A stretch of 64,000 bases of DNA from VRUE01 sp963702575 (GTDB lineage: Bacteria > Actinomycetota > Thermoleophilia > Solirubrobacterales > 70-9), in NCBI GenBank assembly GCA_963702575.1, contig CAVPCU010000002.1:310001-374000 (forward strand). The letters run 5' to 3'. Shown here piece by piece: positions 8,901 to 16,723 of this stretch. The notes under the pieces are model-generated. The model did no database searches. It saw only the letters and a program-made list of their open reading frames with translations, and was not told the DNA's origin. Numbering within the stretch: the first letter of the stretch is position 1; every line of letters begins with the position of its first letter. The translations under genes and the position numbers were made by a program.

Positions 8901-9749
8901 GTGAGCGATCCCCTCTATCCACCCGAGGACTTCGGCGAGGCCTTCGACGCCGCCGCGGCCCGCCTCCGCGCGGCAGTGGCCGCGACCTGCGCCCTGCCCG
9001 CCCCGTGGCCCGCCCGGATCCGCGCGGCGATCGAGGCGATACTTGAGTTCGCCGCCGCCGACCCCGCCGCCGCCCGCCTGCTCTTGGTCGAGCCCTGGGC
9101 TCGTGGAGATGCGGGGGTCGACCGCCGCGAGCGCCTGCACGAGCACTTCGCCGCGCTGCTCGCCTCCGGGCGCGGGGAGCTGCCCGGAGGCGGGGAGCTG
9201 CCCGCCCTGACGGAGCAGGTGCTGGTCGCGGCGGTGGCCGCAATCCTCGGCCGGCTGCTGGTGCCCGGCGAGGAGGGGGAGCCGGCGCTGGGGGCCCTTG
9301 CCCCCGAACTGATCGAGTTCGTCCTGCTTCCCTACGTCGGCCACACCCGCGCCAAGGTCTGGGCGCGCCTGCGGCGCGTCGACCTCGACCCCGCCCGCCT
9401 GCCAGGCGGCGCCAAGACGGAGATCGTCCACCCGCTCGAGTTCGCCGAGGTGCTCGCCCGCCTGCAGGGCATGATCGGCGCCGAGGTCCAGGTCGTGATC
9501 AACCTGCTGGGCAGCTTCTTCGACTGCGGCTTCAGCGCCCGCCTCGAGCGGGTCGAGAGCCTTGCGGCCGGCGACGGGCCGGTGCTGGTCGTCTTCGCTC
9601 GCGCCCAGGGGATCGCCCTCGACCCAGCCGAAGTCGAGTCGTTCCTTGGGCGCCTGCCCGGCGCCCCCGGCTCGGAGTGGGTCGAGCTCCACGTCGCCGA
9701 GCACCTCCGCGTGGTGATCGAGCCGTTGGCGGATCCGGAGCCGGAGTAG
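8901..9749 (+). CDS. TetR C-terminal-domain-like protein lacking the HTH
   Basis: A 282-residue protein. Residues 1-145 match the ligand/dimer half of TetR regulators (DPLYPPEDFGEAFDAAAARL and LLLVEPWARGD), but no N-terminal helix-turn-helix precedes them. Residues ~150-280 form a second domain (VVINLLGSFFDCGFSARLER) that I do not recognise. The GTG start follows the family A repeat directly. The HTH part may have been replaced when that repeat arrived, or this may be a natural co-regulator. It may heterodimerise with the TetR at 7078, which is inference. Confidence 0.5.
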   Translation: MSDPLYPPEDFGEAFDAAAARLRAAVAATCALPAPWPARIRAAIEAILEFAAADPAAARLLLVEPWARGDAGVDRRERLHEHFAALLASGRGELPGGGELPALTEQVLVAAVAAILGRLLVPGEEGEPALGALAPELIEFVLLPYVGHTRAKVWARLRRVDLDPARLPGGAKTEIVHPLEFAEVLARLQGMIGAEVQVVINLLGSFFDCGFSARLERVESLAAGDGPVLVVFARAQGIALDPAEVESFLGRLPGAPGSEWVELHVAEHLRVVIEPLADPEPE

Positions 9750-9778
9750 GGCCAGGGGGGGCGAACTTCCCCCTCCCA

Positions 9779-9909
9779 TCTCTCACCCCTCCAAAGGCCC
9801 ACCGCCCACGCCGCGGATCGCCGCACCCCGAGCCTGGCACGCCAGGGCGTGCGCTTGCGGGGCAGCGGCTCCCGCGCCCGGCGGGGCCACGAACCGAGGA
9901 GGACTTCAG
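9779..9909. repeat. Hairpin leader family B, copy 1
   Basis: The module runs from TCTCACCCCTCCAAAGGC through a GCACGCC/GGCGTGC hairpin and GCGGGGCAGCGGCTCCCGCG to CCGAGGAGGACTTCAG immediately before the dprA-like ATG. The same module ends at the starts of 12173 and 12804, so it carries the ribosome-binding site with it. Confidence 0.75.
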
Positions 9910-11034
9910 ATGACCGAACCGAGGGCCTGTGCCGAGTGCCTGCGCCGCGCCCGGCTGCTCGCCCATCTCGCCCCCTACATCGAGAAGCTGGCGACCGGCG
10001 CACCGGGCTCGCGCTCGCCGGAGCTGCTGCGGCTCTCCAACGAGGACCTCGCCGCAGCGGCGGCGCCGAAGGTGGCGGCGCAGGTCCTGGCCCAGGTCGA
10101 GGCGGCGCCCGGGGAGCGGCTGCAGGCCGAGCTGGCGGGCGCGCATTGCTGGGGCTGTTGCCGGCACGATCCCCTCTACCCACCGGCTCTGCGCGACGCC
10201 GCCGACGCGCCGTGGGCGTTGATCGGCAGGGGCGACCCGGACCTGCTCGGGGGACTGGAGCCGAGCGGGACGGTGACCGTCGTCGGCGCGCGGCGCGCCA
10301 GCTCCTACGGCCGCGAGGTCGCCCGCGAGCTGGGGCGCGAGCTGGCGGCCGCCGGCCTGGTCGTGGTCAGCGGCCTCGCCTTCGGCATCGACGCCTGCGC
10401 CCACCGCGGCGCGCTCGAAGCCGGCCTGACCGTCGCCGTGCTCGGCTGCGGCGCCGACGTCGCCTACCCGGCGGCGCACCGCTCGCTCTGGCGGCAGATC
10501 GCCGAGCGCGGCCTGGTCCTCTCCGAGCTGCCGCCGGGCTCGGGCGCCTGGCGCTGGACCTTCCCGGCCCGCAACCGGATCATGGCGGCGCTCGGCGGGA
10601 TGACCGTCGTGGTCGAGGCGGCGGAGCGCTCCGGCTCGCTGATCACCGCCGACCTGGCGGCGGACCTCGGCCGCGACCTGGGCGCCGTCCCGGGCCCGGT
10701 CGGCTCGCGCCTCTCCGCCGGGCCGCACAACCTGCTCGCGGGCGGCGCCTGCCTGGTGCGCGACGCCCAGGACGTGCTCGACGCGATGCTGGGCGCCGGC
10801 GTTCGCAGGGCCGCGACGAGGGGGCCGGAGCTGACCCCGGACTTGCTGCGTGTGCTCGAGGCGATCGAGGGCGGGGAGCAGACCTGCGACGCGATCGCCT
10901 CCCGGCTCGACCTCTCCGGTGCCGATGCCGCCTCTGCCGTGGCAACGCTGGAGGCGCTCGGCTACGTCACCTGCTCCCCGGCGGACGTCTACTCCCGCAC
11001 CGCCCTCAGCTCGCCCGATCGGCTCGATGGTTGA
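9910..11034 (+). CDS. dprA: DNA-processing protein DprA/Smf
   Basis: A 374-residue protein with the DprA Rossmann-like core: VTVVGARRASSYGREVAREL, GLVVVSGLAFGIDACAH, VAVLGCGADVAYPAAH and FPARNRIMAALGGMTVVVEA. The C-terminal winged-helix-like tail is also present. DprA binds incoming single-stranded DNA and loads RecA. The protein is near normal length, with a cysteine-containing N-terminal extension (CAECLRRARLL). On a conjugative element, next to SSB genes, it may protect or recombine the entering strand. The start is fixed by GGAGG in the upstream repeat. Confidence 0.88.
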   Translation: MTEPRACAECLRRARLLAHLAPYIEKLATGAPGSRSPELLRLSNEDLAAAAAPKVAAQVLAQVEAAPGERLQAELAGAHCWGCCRHDPLYPPALRDAADAPWALIGRGDPDLLGGLEPSGTVTVVGARRASSYGREVARELGRELAAAGLVVVSGLAFGIDACAHRGALEAGLTVAVLGCGADVAYPAAHRSLWRQIAERGLVLSELPPGSGAWRWTFPARNRIMAALGGMTVVVEAAERSGSLITADLAADLGRDLGAVPGPVGSRLSAGPHNLLAGGACLVRDAQDVLDAMLGAGVRRAATRGPELTPDLLRVLEAIEGGEQTCDAIASRLDLSGADAASAVATLEALGYVTCSPADVYSRTALSSPDRLDG

Positions 11035-11067
11035 TTTCGCAGCGCGATCCCTGCCACACTGAAGGAG

Positions 11068-11307
11068 ATGAAGATGCTCGTGGTCGACATCACTGCGGCC
11101 GACGCCGCCCATGCCCGCCTCGGCCGCTACAAGGTCTCTGAGCGGCGCCGGGACGGCTCCCTGGTGCTCGTCCCCGAGACCGTCGATGAGGTGATCGCCG
11201 AGACGGCCGAGCGGCCGCTCAGCGGCGAGGAGTTCCTCGACGCCCTCGATCGTCTGAGCACTGCGGCTGCCGCCCGTTCGGTTGAACCGCCCGGGACCAC
11301 GGCTTAA
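11068..11307 (+). CDS. Small hypothetical protein upstream of HicBA
   Basis: A 79-residue protein with good ribosome-binding sequence (GAAGGAG) before ATG 11068. It begins MKMLVVDITAADAAHARLG and has an acidic C-terminal helix (SGEEFLDALDRL). I do not recognise the family. It lies 9 bp before hicB, so it may be a third component or an antitoxin-like regulator. That is only suggested by context. Confidence 0.55.
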   Translation: MKMLVVDITAADAAHARLGRYKVSERRRDGSLVLVPETVDEVIAETAERPLSGEEFLDALDRLSTAAAARSVEPPGTTA

Positions 11308-11316
11308 GCTCTGCGC

Positions 11317-11541
11317 ATGGCGTCCGAGCGCACCTACGACGTGGTTCTGGAGCCGCAGGCTGAGGGCGGTTACACCGCCTACGTTCCCGATCTTCCCGGC
11401 TGCGTCAGCGAGGGCGCGACCAAGGAGGAGGCCCTGGCGATGATCAAGGAGGCGATCGAGCTCTACCTCGAATCCCTCCATGCGCACGGGGACCCCGTTC
11501 CCGAGCCGGTCGTCGTCGAGCGCGTGACCGTCGCTGCGTGA
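11317..11541 (+). CDS. hicB: HicB-family antitoxin
   Basis: A 74-residue protein with the HicB partial RNase H-like fold (YDVVLEPQAEGGYTAYVPDL, then PGCVSEGATKEEALAMIKEA). It lacks a C-terminal DNA-binding domain, like the short HicB class. A TAAGCT hexamer at 11305-11310, 6 nt before ATG, and no Shine-Dalgarno suggest leaderless transcription. It precedes and overlaps hicA, the reverse of the classical order. Confidence 0.88.
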   Translation: MASERTYDVVLEPQAEGGYTAYVPDLPGCVSEGATKEEALAMIKEAIELYLESLHAHGDPVPEPVVVERVTVAA

Positions 11542-11765
11542 CGGCCCCTCTGCCGACGGTCTCGCCGCGCAAGGCGGCGCGCGCTTTGGAGCGCGCCGGA
11601 TGGCGCCTCGACCGGGTCAAGGGCAGCCACCACGTCTTCGTCCATCCGCAACGCCGCAACCGCGTGGTCGTCCCAATGCACCGGCGGGACCTGGCGAAGG
11701 GCACGCTCAACCAGATCATCGGCGCCTCCGGACTTACCCGCGAGGAGTTCCTCCGGCTGCTCTGA
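11538..11765 (+). CDS. hicA: HicA-family mRNA interferase toxin
   Basis: A 75-residue dsRBD-like HicA toxin: a helix (SPRKAARALERAGWRLDRVK), then GSHHVFVHP containing the catalytic histidine region, then VVVPMHRRDLAKGTLNQII. HicA cleaves mRNA and is neutralised by HicB. The GTG start overlaps the hicB stop by 4 bp, giving coupled translation. Confidence 0.88.
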   Translation: MTAPLPTVSPRKAARALERAGWRLDRVKGSHHVFVHPQRRNRVVVPMHRRDLAKGTLNQIIGASGLTREEFLRLL

Positions 11766-11774
11766 TCTGAGTGG

Positions 11775-12025
11775 CTCCGTAGCCCGGGCGCATCGCGATC
11801 TGCCCCCTGCGCCCGGACGTCGGGCCTCGATGCCGTCGCAGAGTCGCAACCCACCGGCGCACGCTCGGGCGCAGAAGGGAGAGTAGGCCGCTAATCCGTA
11901 GCCCGGGCGCATCACGGTCTGATTCCTTGCGCCCGGGCGGCAAGTCTTCGCCGCCGTTCCAAGGTCGCAGTCCACCGGCGCACGCCCGGACGCGCAGCGG
12001 AGGACGTGCGCCTTTAAGCAAGGGG
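11775..12025. repeat. Hairpin repeat family A, copies 2 and 3 in tandem
   Basis: Two copies follow each other. Copy 2 has arms at 11782-11792 and 11808-11816. Copy 3 has GCCCGGGCGCA at 11901-11911 and TGCGCCCGGGC at 11928-11938. Copy 3 continues into GGCGGC..GCCGCC and GGCGCAC..GTGCGCC hairpins and a GGGGGA..TTTCCCCC hairpin. Together with family B copy 2 they fill the 11766-12172 gap; no gene is visible there. Confidence 0.75.
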
Positions 12026-12043
12026 GAGAGTTTCCCCCGCCCC

Positions 12044-12172
12044 GCTCTCACCCCTCCAAAGGCAGACCGCCTCCGCCGCGGATCGCCGCCACCCCGATCG
12101 TCGCACGCCGCAGGCGTGCGCTTGCGGGGCAGCGGCTCCCGCGCCCGGCGGGGCCACGACGGAAGGAGTCTC
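12044..12172. repeat. Hairpin leader family B, copy 2
   Basis: Same order as the leader before dprA, with a perfect CGCACGCC-GCA-GGCGTGCG hairpin followed by GCGGGGCAGCGGCTCCCGCG. Here it ends in GGAAGGAGTCTC before ATG 12173. Confidence 0.75.
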
Positions 12173-12634
12173 ATGTCGAACGACAACGACAAGCGTCGAG
12201 AACGCGCCAGGGCTGCCCTGCGGGCGGTGTCCACCCATTACGGCTCGGGCGAGGAAGGCATCACTGACGCGATCAGCGACATGACCCATCTCGCCGCCGC
12301 GCAGGGGATCGACATCGGCGCCCTGCTCGCCCGCTGCCGGCGCAACTTCGAGGCCGAGATGGCCGCGGCGGGGGAGAGGCCGCTGCGTCGCTACGCGCTC
12401 CTCGTCGTGGTCGAGGCGCCGAGCCCCGAGGTGGCCTGGGAGGCGGTGCGGGAAACGGCGGGCGCGCTCGAGGGCGACGGCGAACCCGGCTGCGTGTACG
12501 TCGGCGCACCCTGGCAGGGCGTTCCCGCGGACGCCGAGGATCTCAGCACCGAGAGCGTCCGCATCGGCATGTCGCTGCCCGACCGCGACGACGGCTTCCT
12601 CACGGTGACCAAGGAGCTGCGCCCGTGCGAGTGA
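12173..12634 (+). CDS. Hypothetical protein of the leading block
   Basis: A 153-residue soluble protein starting at an ATG with strong GGAAGGAG. The N-terminal half is helical and charged (DNDKRRERARAALRAVSTHY). The C-terminal half has strands (RRYALLVVVEAPSPEVAWEA, then VRIGMSLPDRDDGFLTVTKE). No family is recognised. It is flanked by family B leaders on both sides, so it is one cassette of a DprA-X-ParB series. Confidence 0.65.
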   Translation: MSNDNDKRRERARAALRAVSTHYGSGEEGITDAISDMTHLAAAQGIDIGALLARCRRNFEAEMAAAGERPLRRYALLVVVEAPSPEVAWEAVRETAGALEGDGEPGCVYVGAPWQGVPADAEDLSTESVRIGMSLPDRDDGFLTVTKELRPCE

Positions 12635-12668
12635 GGGATCGCTCCCGATGGGGGAGAGCTTCCGCCGC

Positions 12669-12803
12669 CCGGCTCTCACCCCTTCGTAGACAGATCGCCC
12701 TCCGGCGCGGCTCGCCGCCACCCCGAGCTTCGCACGCTGCGCGTGCGGTTGCGGGGCAGCGGCTCCCGCGCCCGGCGGGACCACGAACCGAGGAGGACTT
12801 CAG
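12669..12803. repeat. Hairpin leader family B, copy 3
   Basis: The third copy contains CGCACGC-TGC-GCGTGCG, then TTGCGGGGCAGCGGCTCCCG and the terminal ribosome-binding block CCGAGGAGGACTTCAG before the parB-like ATG. The last 50 bases are nearly identical to copy 1. Confidence 0.75.
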
Positions 12804-14321
12804 ATGACCGAGCCAAGCACCGCGATGCTCGACGTCGAGCAGATCGAGGTCGAGGAGGGCTTCAACCCGCGCAGTTGTTTCGACGAGGGCGCGCTGGCCG
12901 AGCTGGTGGCGAGCGTGCGCGAGCAGGGGATCCTCACCGCACTCACCGTCCGCAGCGACGGCAACGGCGGCTACGTCCTGGTCGCCGGGGCGCGCCGTCT
13001 CGAGGCGGCGAGACAGGCGGGCCTGCGGCGAGTTCCAGCCGTCATCCGCTCCGCCGACGGCGCCCTCGCCGCGGCGATCGCCGAGAACCTGATCCGCGCC
13101 GACCTCGACCCGATCGAGGAGGCCCGCGCCCTCGATCGCCTGGCCGAGTCCGAGAAGCTCGCCACCCACAAGCAGATCGCTGCTCGGGTCGGCAAGTCGG
13201 CCGCCCACGTTTCCGAACGGTTGCGACTTCTGGCACTACCCGAAGGCTGCCACGGCCAGATCGCCGCCGGCGCCGTCCCGGTTGCCGCCGAGCGCGAGCT
13301 GCGAAAGGTCGCCAAGGTCTCACCCGCCGTCGCCGAAGGCGCCTGCGGGCTGGTCGAGCGCGGGGTGCTTGAGGGCCGTGACCTGAGCGAGCGCTTCGGC
13401 GAGGTGCTCTGCGCCCTCGCGAAGGCGCGCTTCGACGGAGCGCCGACGATGATCGATGTTCGCGGCGCCGCGCTCAGCGAGCTCGTCCCCGACCCTGAGC
13501 TACGCGCCTCGCTTGCCGAGCGCCACGCCGCAGCTCGCCCCTATGAGCAGGGCGAGGACCCGGCGATTCGTTTCGAGGAGGCCGAGGTCGACGCTGCCAG
13601 AGCGGCGGGATGCCTGGTCGAGCACAAGGTCGACCGTGGTGCATGGGAGTCCACTGTGGCCTTCGTCACCGACGCCGAGTTCGCCGCCGATCTCGCGGTC
13701 CGGGCAATCGAGCGGATCGAGAAGCAGGCCGCCGAGCTGGCCGAGTCGCGAGCACGATGGGCGGGAATCGGCCACGATGGCGAAGAGGCAGCCGCCTCGC
13801 CCGAGGATCGCAAAGAGGCTCGGCGCGCCGCGCGCGAGAAGGCGAAGGCCGAGGCCGCTGCAGCGCGCACCGCGAACCTCGGGCTGGGACGCAAGTTGGT
13901 CGCACGTCGGGGCGCCAAGACCCGCAAGGAGCACAGCCTGGCACGGGCCAAAGCCGTGGCCGCGGTGGTGCTGTCCGACAACGATCGGCTCGCGGCGCGC
14001 GGCTTGCGCCTGGTCCTGCCGCAGCTGCAGGAGGTCGAAGTCAGGCAGCTCAAATCGGGCGAGCAGCGCGAGCGCGTCACCTACAAGGAGGTCGAAGACT
14101 GCAACGCCTACCTCGCCAATCGGATCGCCGAGGCCCGCTCGGCAAACGAGGTGCTGGAGCTGCTCGCCGATGCCCTGATCGCTGCGACCCTGGTCGACCA
14201 GCAAGAGCTGCCGCAGTCCAAGCGCGAGACCTCCTCGCCGCGCGCCGAGGCTCAGGTCGACCAGCTCCTCGCCTCCGACATCAAGGCGCTGCGACCGAGG
14301 CGACGCCGTGCGCGCGGGTAG
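12804..14321 (+). CDS. ParB/Spo0J-like partition protein
   Basis: A 505-residue protein. Residues ~8-110 form a ParB N-terminal nuclease-like/CTPase domain (VEEGFNPRSCFDEGALAELV, then VAGARRLEAARQAGL and ENLIRADLDPIEEARAL). A KorB/ParB HTH follows (HKQIAARVGKSAAHVSERLR). The long C-terminal half is charged and coiled-coil-like. ParB proteins bind parS sites and slide by CTP hydrolysis. No parA is nearby, so a role in element maintenance or nucleoid association rather than classical partition is inferred. It is the largest gene of the leading block. Confidence 0.85.
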   Translation: MTEPSTAMLDVEQIEVEEGFNPRSCFDEGALAELVASVREQGILTALTVRSDGNGGYVLVAGARRLEAARQAGLRRVPAVIRSADGALAAAIAENLIRADLDPIEEARALDRLAESEKLATHKQIAARVGKSAAHVSERLRLLALPEGCHGQIAAGAVPVAAERELRKVAKVSPAVAEGACGLVERGVLEGRDLSERFGEVLCALAKARFDGAPTMIDVRGAALSELVPDPELRASLAERHAAARPYEQGEDPAIRFEEAEVDAARAAGCLVEHKVDRGAWESTVAFVTDAEFAADLAVRAIERIEKQAAELAESRARWAGIGHDGEEAAASPEDRKEARRAAREKAKAEAAAARTANLGLGRKLVARRGAKTRKEHSLARAKAVAAVVLSDNDRLAARGLRLVLPQLQEVEVRQLKSGEQRERVTYKEVEDCNAYLANRIAEARSANEVLELLADALIAATLVDQQELPQSKRETSSPRAEAQVDQLLASDIKALRPRRRRARG

Positions 14322-14547
14322 CGAGAAGGCCAAGCCCGCCTGGGCCGCCGATCTGCGGGACCCGGAGCGTCGCAAGGCTTTCCTTGCCCGCCTCGCCCGG
14401 ATGAGTGAGCAGGAGCGCGTCCGCGCGGCCCGCTTCGAGTTCGACCGCTGGGAGCGCACGGTTTGGGCCGGTCGCTATCCCGACGAGGTGCCGTTCGTCA
14501 ACGGCGAGATCGAGTGGATCGCACTCGGCTCGGCCGACCTCGACTGA
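14308..14547 (+). CDS. Small hypothetical protein after ParB
   Basis: A 79-residue protein whose GTG start overlaps the ParB stop by 14 bp. It is rich in Arg, Glu and Trp (RDPERRKAFLARLARMSEQE, then FDRWERTVWAGRYPDEVPFV). No family is recognised. The overlap suggests translational coupling and a partner role with ParB. Confidence 0.6.
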   Translation: MRAGSEKAKPAWAADLRDPERRKAFLARLARMSEQERVRAARFEFDRWERTVWAGRYPDEVPFVNGEIEWIALGSADLD

Positions 14548-14580
14548 TCTGCCTCTGGTCACCCGGCTACCATTTGCATC

Positions 14581-14781
14581 GTGACGACCCGCGAGAAAGC
14601 CCACGCGCTGCTTGACCACCTGCCCGAAGATCGGGTTGCGGCAGCGCTTGCGGCGCTGGAGGCAGTTGAGGGGCATGACACCTCCGTCGAGGCGATCCTT
14701 GCTCGCCACGGCGAGGAACGGTTGAGCCCCGAGGAGTTTGATCGCCACTTCGGGTCGTTGCCAGCCGACAGCGAGGGTTGA
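14581..14781 (+). CDS. Putative antitoxin of a RelE-like pair
   Basis: A 66-residue, mostly helical acidic protein (TTREKAHALLDHLPEDRVAA, then ILARHGEERLSPEEFDRHFG). It starts at GTG, with TACCAT 7 nt upstream (14568-14573) and no Shine-Dalgarno, as in other leaderless toxin-antitoxin genes here. It sits 1 bp before a RelE-like protein. Assignment as antitoxin rests on size and context. Confidence 0.5.
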   Translation: MTTREKAHALLDHLPEDRVAAALAALEAVEGHDTSVEAILARHGEERLSPEEFDRHFGSLPADSEG

Positions 14782-14782
14782 G

Positions 14783-15178
14783 ATGGCACCGGACACCCGG
14801 CCGGACCCGGTCTTTCCGGTCCATCTCGACGAGGACGCCCTTGCCGAGGACTTGGCGCGCCTGCCCGATGGCGCTGCGGAGGCGCTGGGGGCCCTGCGGA
14901 AGGAGCTCGGACACCTCGACGGGTGGCCGGCATCGCGGCTCAAAGCGTGCCAGGCCGAAGGACAGGACGGAACCCGGCTCGACGGTTGCGTGAAGGCCTA
15001 CGTGCCGTGGCCCGCTGGCCGCTTTGGCGCGGTATTCGTCCCCGTCAGCCACCCGAAACGGCCGCTGGCGCTGCGGCTGATCGCCTTCGGCGTTCGCCAC
15101 CATCCGGCCGGCTCTCACGCTGAGACCGTCTACCGGATCGCCCATCGGCGATTGCACACTCAAGTGCCCCGGAAATGA
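14783..15178 (+). CDS. Putative RelE/ParE-like toxin
   Basis: A 131-residue protein from ATG 14783, just after the previous stop. The C-terminal half has strand-rich segments FGAVFVPVSHP and LALRLIAFGVRHHP, then a conserved-looking TVYRIAHRRLH. This recalls the RelE/ParE fold with basic and histidine residues near the C-terminus. Similarity is only by eye. Its stop overlaps the start of the DUF2442 gene. Confidence 0.45.
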   Translation: MAPDTRPDPVFPVHLDEDALAEDLARLPDGAAEALGALRKELGHLDGWPASRLKACQAEGQDGTRLDGCVKAYVPWPAGRFGAVFVPVSHPKRPLALRLIAFGVRHHPAGSHAETVYRIAHRRLHTQVPRK

Positions 15179-15482
15179 GACAGATCGTCCACATAACCGA
15201 GGTGGATCCCCTTGACGGTTCTGGATTCGCGCCACCTTCTCTGACGGGGCGGTGAAGGAGATCGACCTGAGCCAGTTGCTCGCGGGCGGCGGCGTGTTCG
15301 CTCCGATCTACGAACGCCGCGAGGTCTTCGAGCGAGTTCGCGTCAACCCCGAGACGCGCACGGTCGAGTGGCCCGGCGAAGTGGATTTCGACCCCGAGGT
15401 TCTCTACGGTCGCTTCGAGCCGGCCTCGGGCGAGACGATCACGCGACGGACGGTGCGCGAGCCCGCCATCGCGGCCACGTAG
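15175..15482 (+). CDS. DUF2442 protein (frameshifted)
   Basis: The best reading starts at ATG 15175 (overlapping the previous TGA) as MRQIVHITEVDPLDGSG. It must shift frame near 15223 to continue as FWIRATFSDGAVKEIDLSQL, then FAPIYERREVFERVRVNPET and VEWPGEVDFDPEVLYGRF. That is the full DUF2442 pattern. If translation began at GTG 15252 the first strand would be missing. DUF2442 proteins often sit beside small toxins. The break is one base and may be a sequencing error. Confidence 0.65.
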
Positions 15483-15534
15483 TCGGCCCCGCACCCCAAC
15501 TCACCTCCGCCCGTGGCCGCGCTACCGTGGAGCG

Positions 15535-15918
15535 GTGCCCCGCACCGCGCTCCCGATCCGCTTTTCGCTCGACGGCCGCCCGCTCGGCGGCGAGACGCTG
15601 CATGTCGATGCCGGCGCCCAGGTGCTTGTCCTGACCAGCTGCTCGGCCGAGCTCGGGATCGAGCTGCGCAGCGCCTACCTCGGCGGCGAGGGGCGCGAGG
15701 AGCTGCTGGTCGCCGAGAGCGCGGTGCTGGCCGCCGGCCCGGCGGAGCTCTCCACGCGCCGCCTCGAGGCCGCCGGCGATTCCCATACCTATGAGCGCCG
15801 CCGCCTCCTCTACGACCACTTGCAGCGCCTACAGGACATCGCTCGCGCGGGAGGCTGGGCACTGGCCTTCGATGGCGTCGACGCCGCCGCGGCCCAGCTC
15901 GACCCGCTTGCTTTATAG
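15535..15918 (+). CDS. Hypothetical protein
   Basis: A 127-residue protein from GTG 15535. It is strand-rich at first (LPIRFSLDGRPLGGETLHVD), with a helical C-terminal half (YERRRLLYDHLQRLQDIARA). It has no membrane segment or known motif. It lies between the toxin-like group and a sigma factor gene on the same strand. Confidence 0.5.
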   Translation: MPRTALPIRFSLDGRPLGGETLHVDAGAQVLVLTSCSAELGIELRSAYLGGEGREELLVAESAVLAAGPAELSTRRLEAAGDSHTYERRRLLYDHLQRLQDIARAGGWALAFDGVDAAAAQLDPLAL

Positions 15919-16019
15919 CGCCTCGGGCCGCGACCACCAGACGTCGACGCGATCTCCCCCTGACCTGAGCGCTGCTCCTCGCACGCCCTCATACCCGCAA
16001 AGGGGAGGGCTGCGAGGGG

Positions 16020-16141
16020 CCGCGCCATTGCCTTTCGTGCATGGCTCGCCCCCGTGTGGCCGGCTGCGCCGCAGTGCTTCGCCCGCGCTCCGAATCGCCA
16101 ACCGCCGCAGGGTCGCACGCTGCGCGTGCGGGGCGGCAGGT
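16020..16141. promoter_or_regulatory. Hairpin-rich leader before sigma factor
   Basis: The 222-bp gap ends in a B-like leader: CGCACGC-TGC-GCGTGCG, identical in its core to family B copy 3, followed by GGGGCGGCAGGT and the ATG. The rest is GC-rich with no gene visible. Confidence 0.5.
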
Positions 16142-16723
16142 ATGGCGACCCGGACCGAGCGAGAGAAGCGTCGCGCCGAGATCCTTGCCGGCGCCCTGGA
16201 TACGGGAGGCGCAGTGCTGCGTCGCCAGGCCGGCTGTCACTCCCCCGCGTGGGCCGATCCCGACGACGCCCTGCAGGACGCCTGTCTCGCATTCCTCCGG
16301 CGCTACGACGGCCCACCCGGAACGCCGGCGCTGCGCTACCTGATGGTCGCGGTGAAGCACAGCGCCTGGGCGCTCGGCTCCGGGGCGGCTTGCCGGCATT
16401 CGGCTGAGACAGAGATAACGACCACCGACTCCTTCGAGCTCGGCGAGCCCCGTATCGCCGTCATCTGCGAGCGCCCGGGGCCGGCAGAGCGCGCCGAGCG
16501 CCGCGAGCGAGAGCGGATCGCCGTCGCCCGCTTCGCCTACCTGAAGCGCGACGAGCGAACCGCCCTGCTGCTGTTCGGTCTCGGCTACTCCTACGCCGAG
16601 ATCGCCGCTAACCGGAGCTGGACTCGGAGCAAGATCAACCGCTGCCTAGCCGAGGGCCGCGCCGCCCTGCGCGCCCTCGGCGAAGGGGGGAGAGATTCCG
16701 CCGCCGAGCCCTTGGAGGGGTAG
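16142..16723 (+). CDS. Sigma-70-family (ECF-like) sigma factor 1
   Basis: A 193-residue protein. Region 2-like helices are at ~35-85 (PDDALQDACLAFLRRYDGPP), and a region 4 HTH is at ~140-180 (YLKRDERTALLLFGLGYSYA, then SRSKINRCLAEGRAAL-like WTRSKINRCLAEGRAAL). ECF factors redirect RNA polymerase to a small promoter set. The same YAEI..W..KINRCLAEGRA motif occurs in the minus-strand sigma at 34110, so the two are paralogues. It probably drives element genes. No anti-sigma gene is adjacent. Confidence 0.8.
   Translation: MATRTEREKRRAEILAGALDTGGAVLRRQAGCHSPAWADPDDALQDACLAFLRRYDGPPGTPALRYLMVAVKHSAWALGSGAACRHSAETEITTTDSFELGEPRIAVICERPGPAERAERRERERIAVARFAYLKRDERTALLLFGLGYSYAEIAANRSWTRSKINRCLAEGRAALRALGEGGRDSAAEPLEG

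Noticed and set aside
7947..9779. A 610-codon minus-strand open frame
   Set aside because: It runs antisense to VapC, the hairpin repeats and the TetR-like gene, has no recognisable domain and follows wobble-position GC bias.
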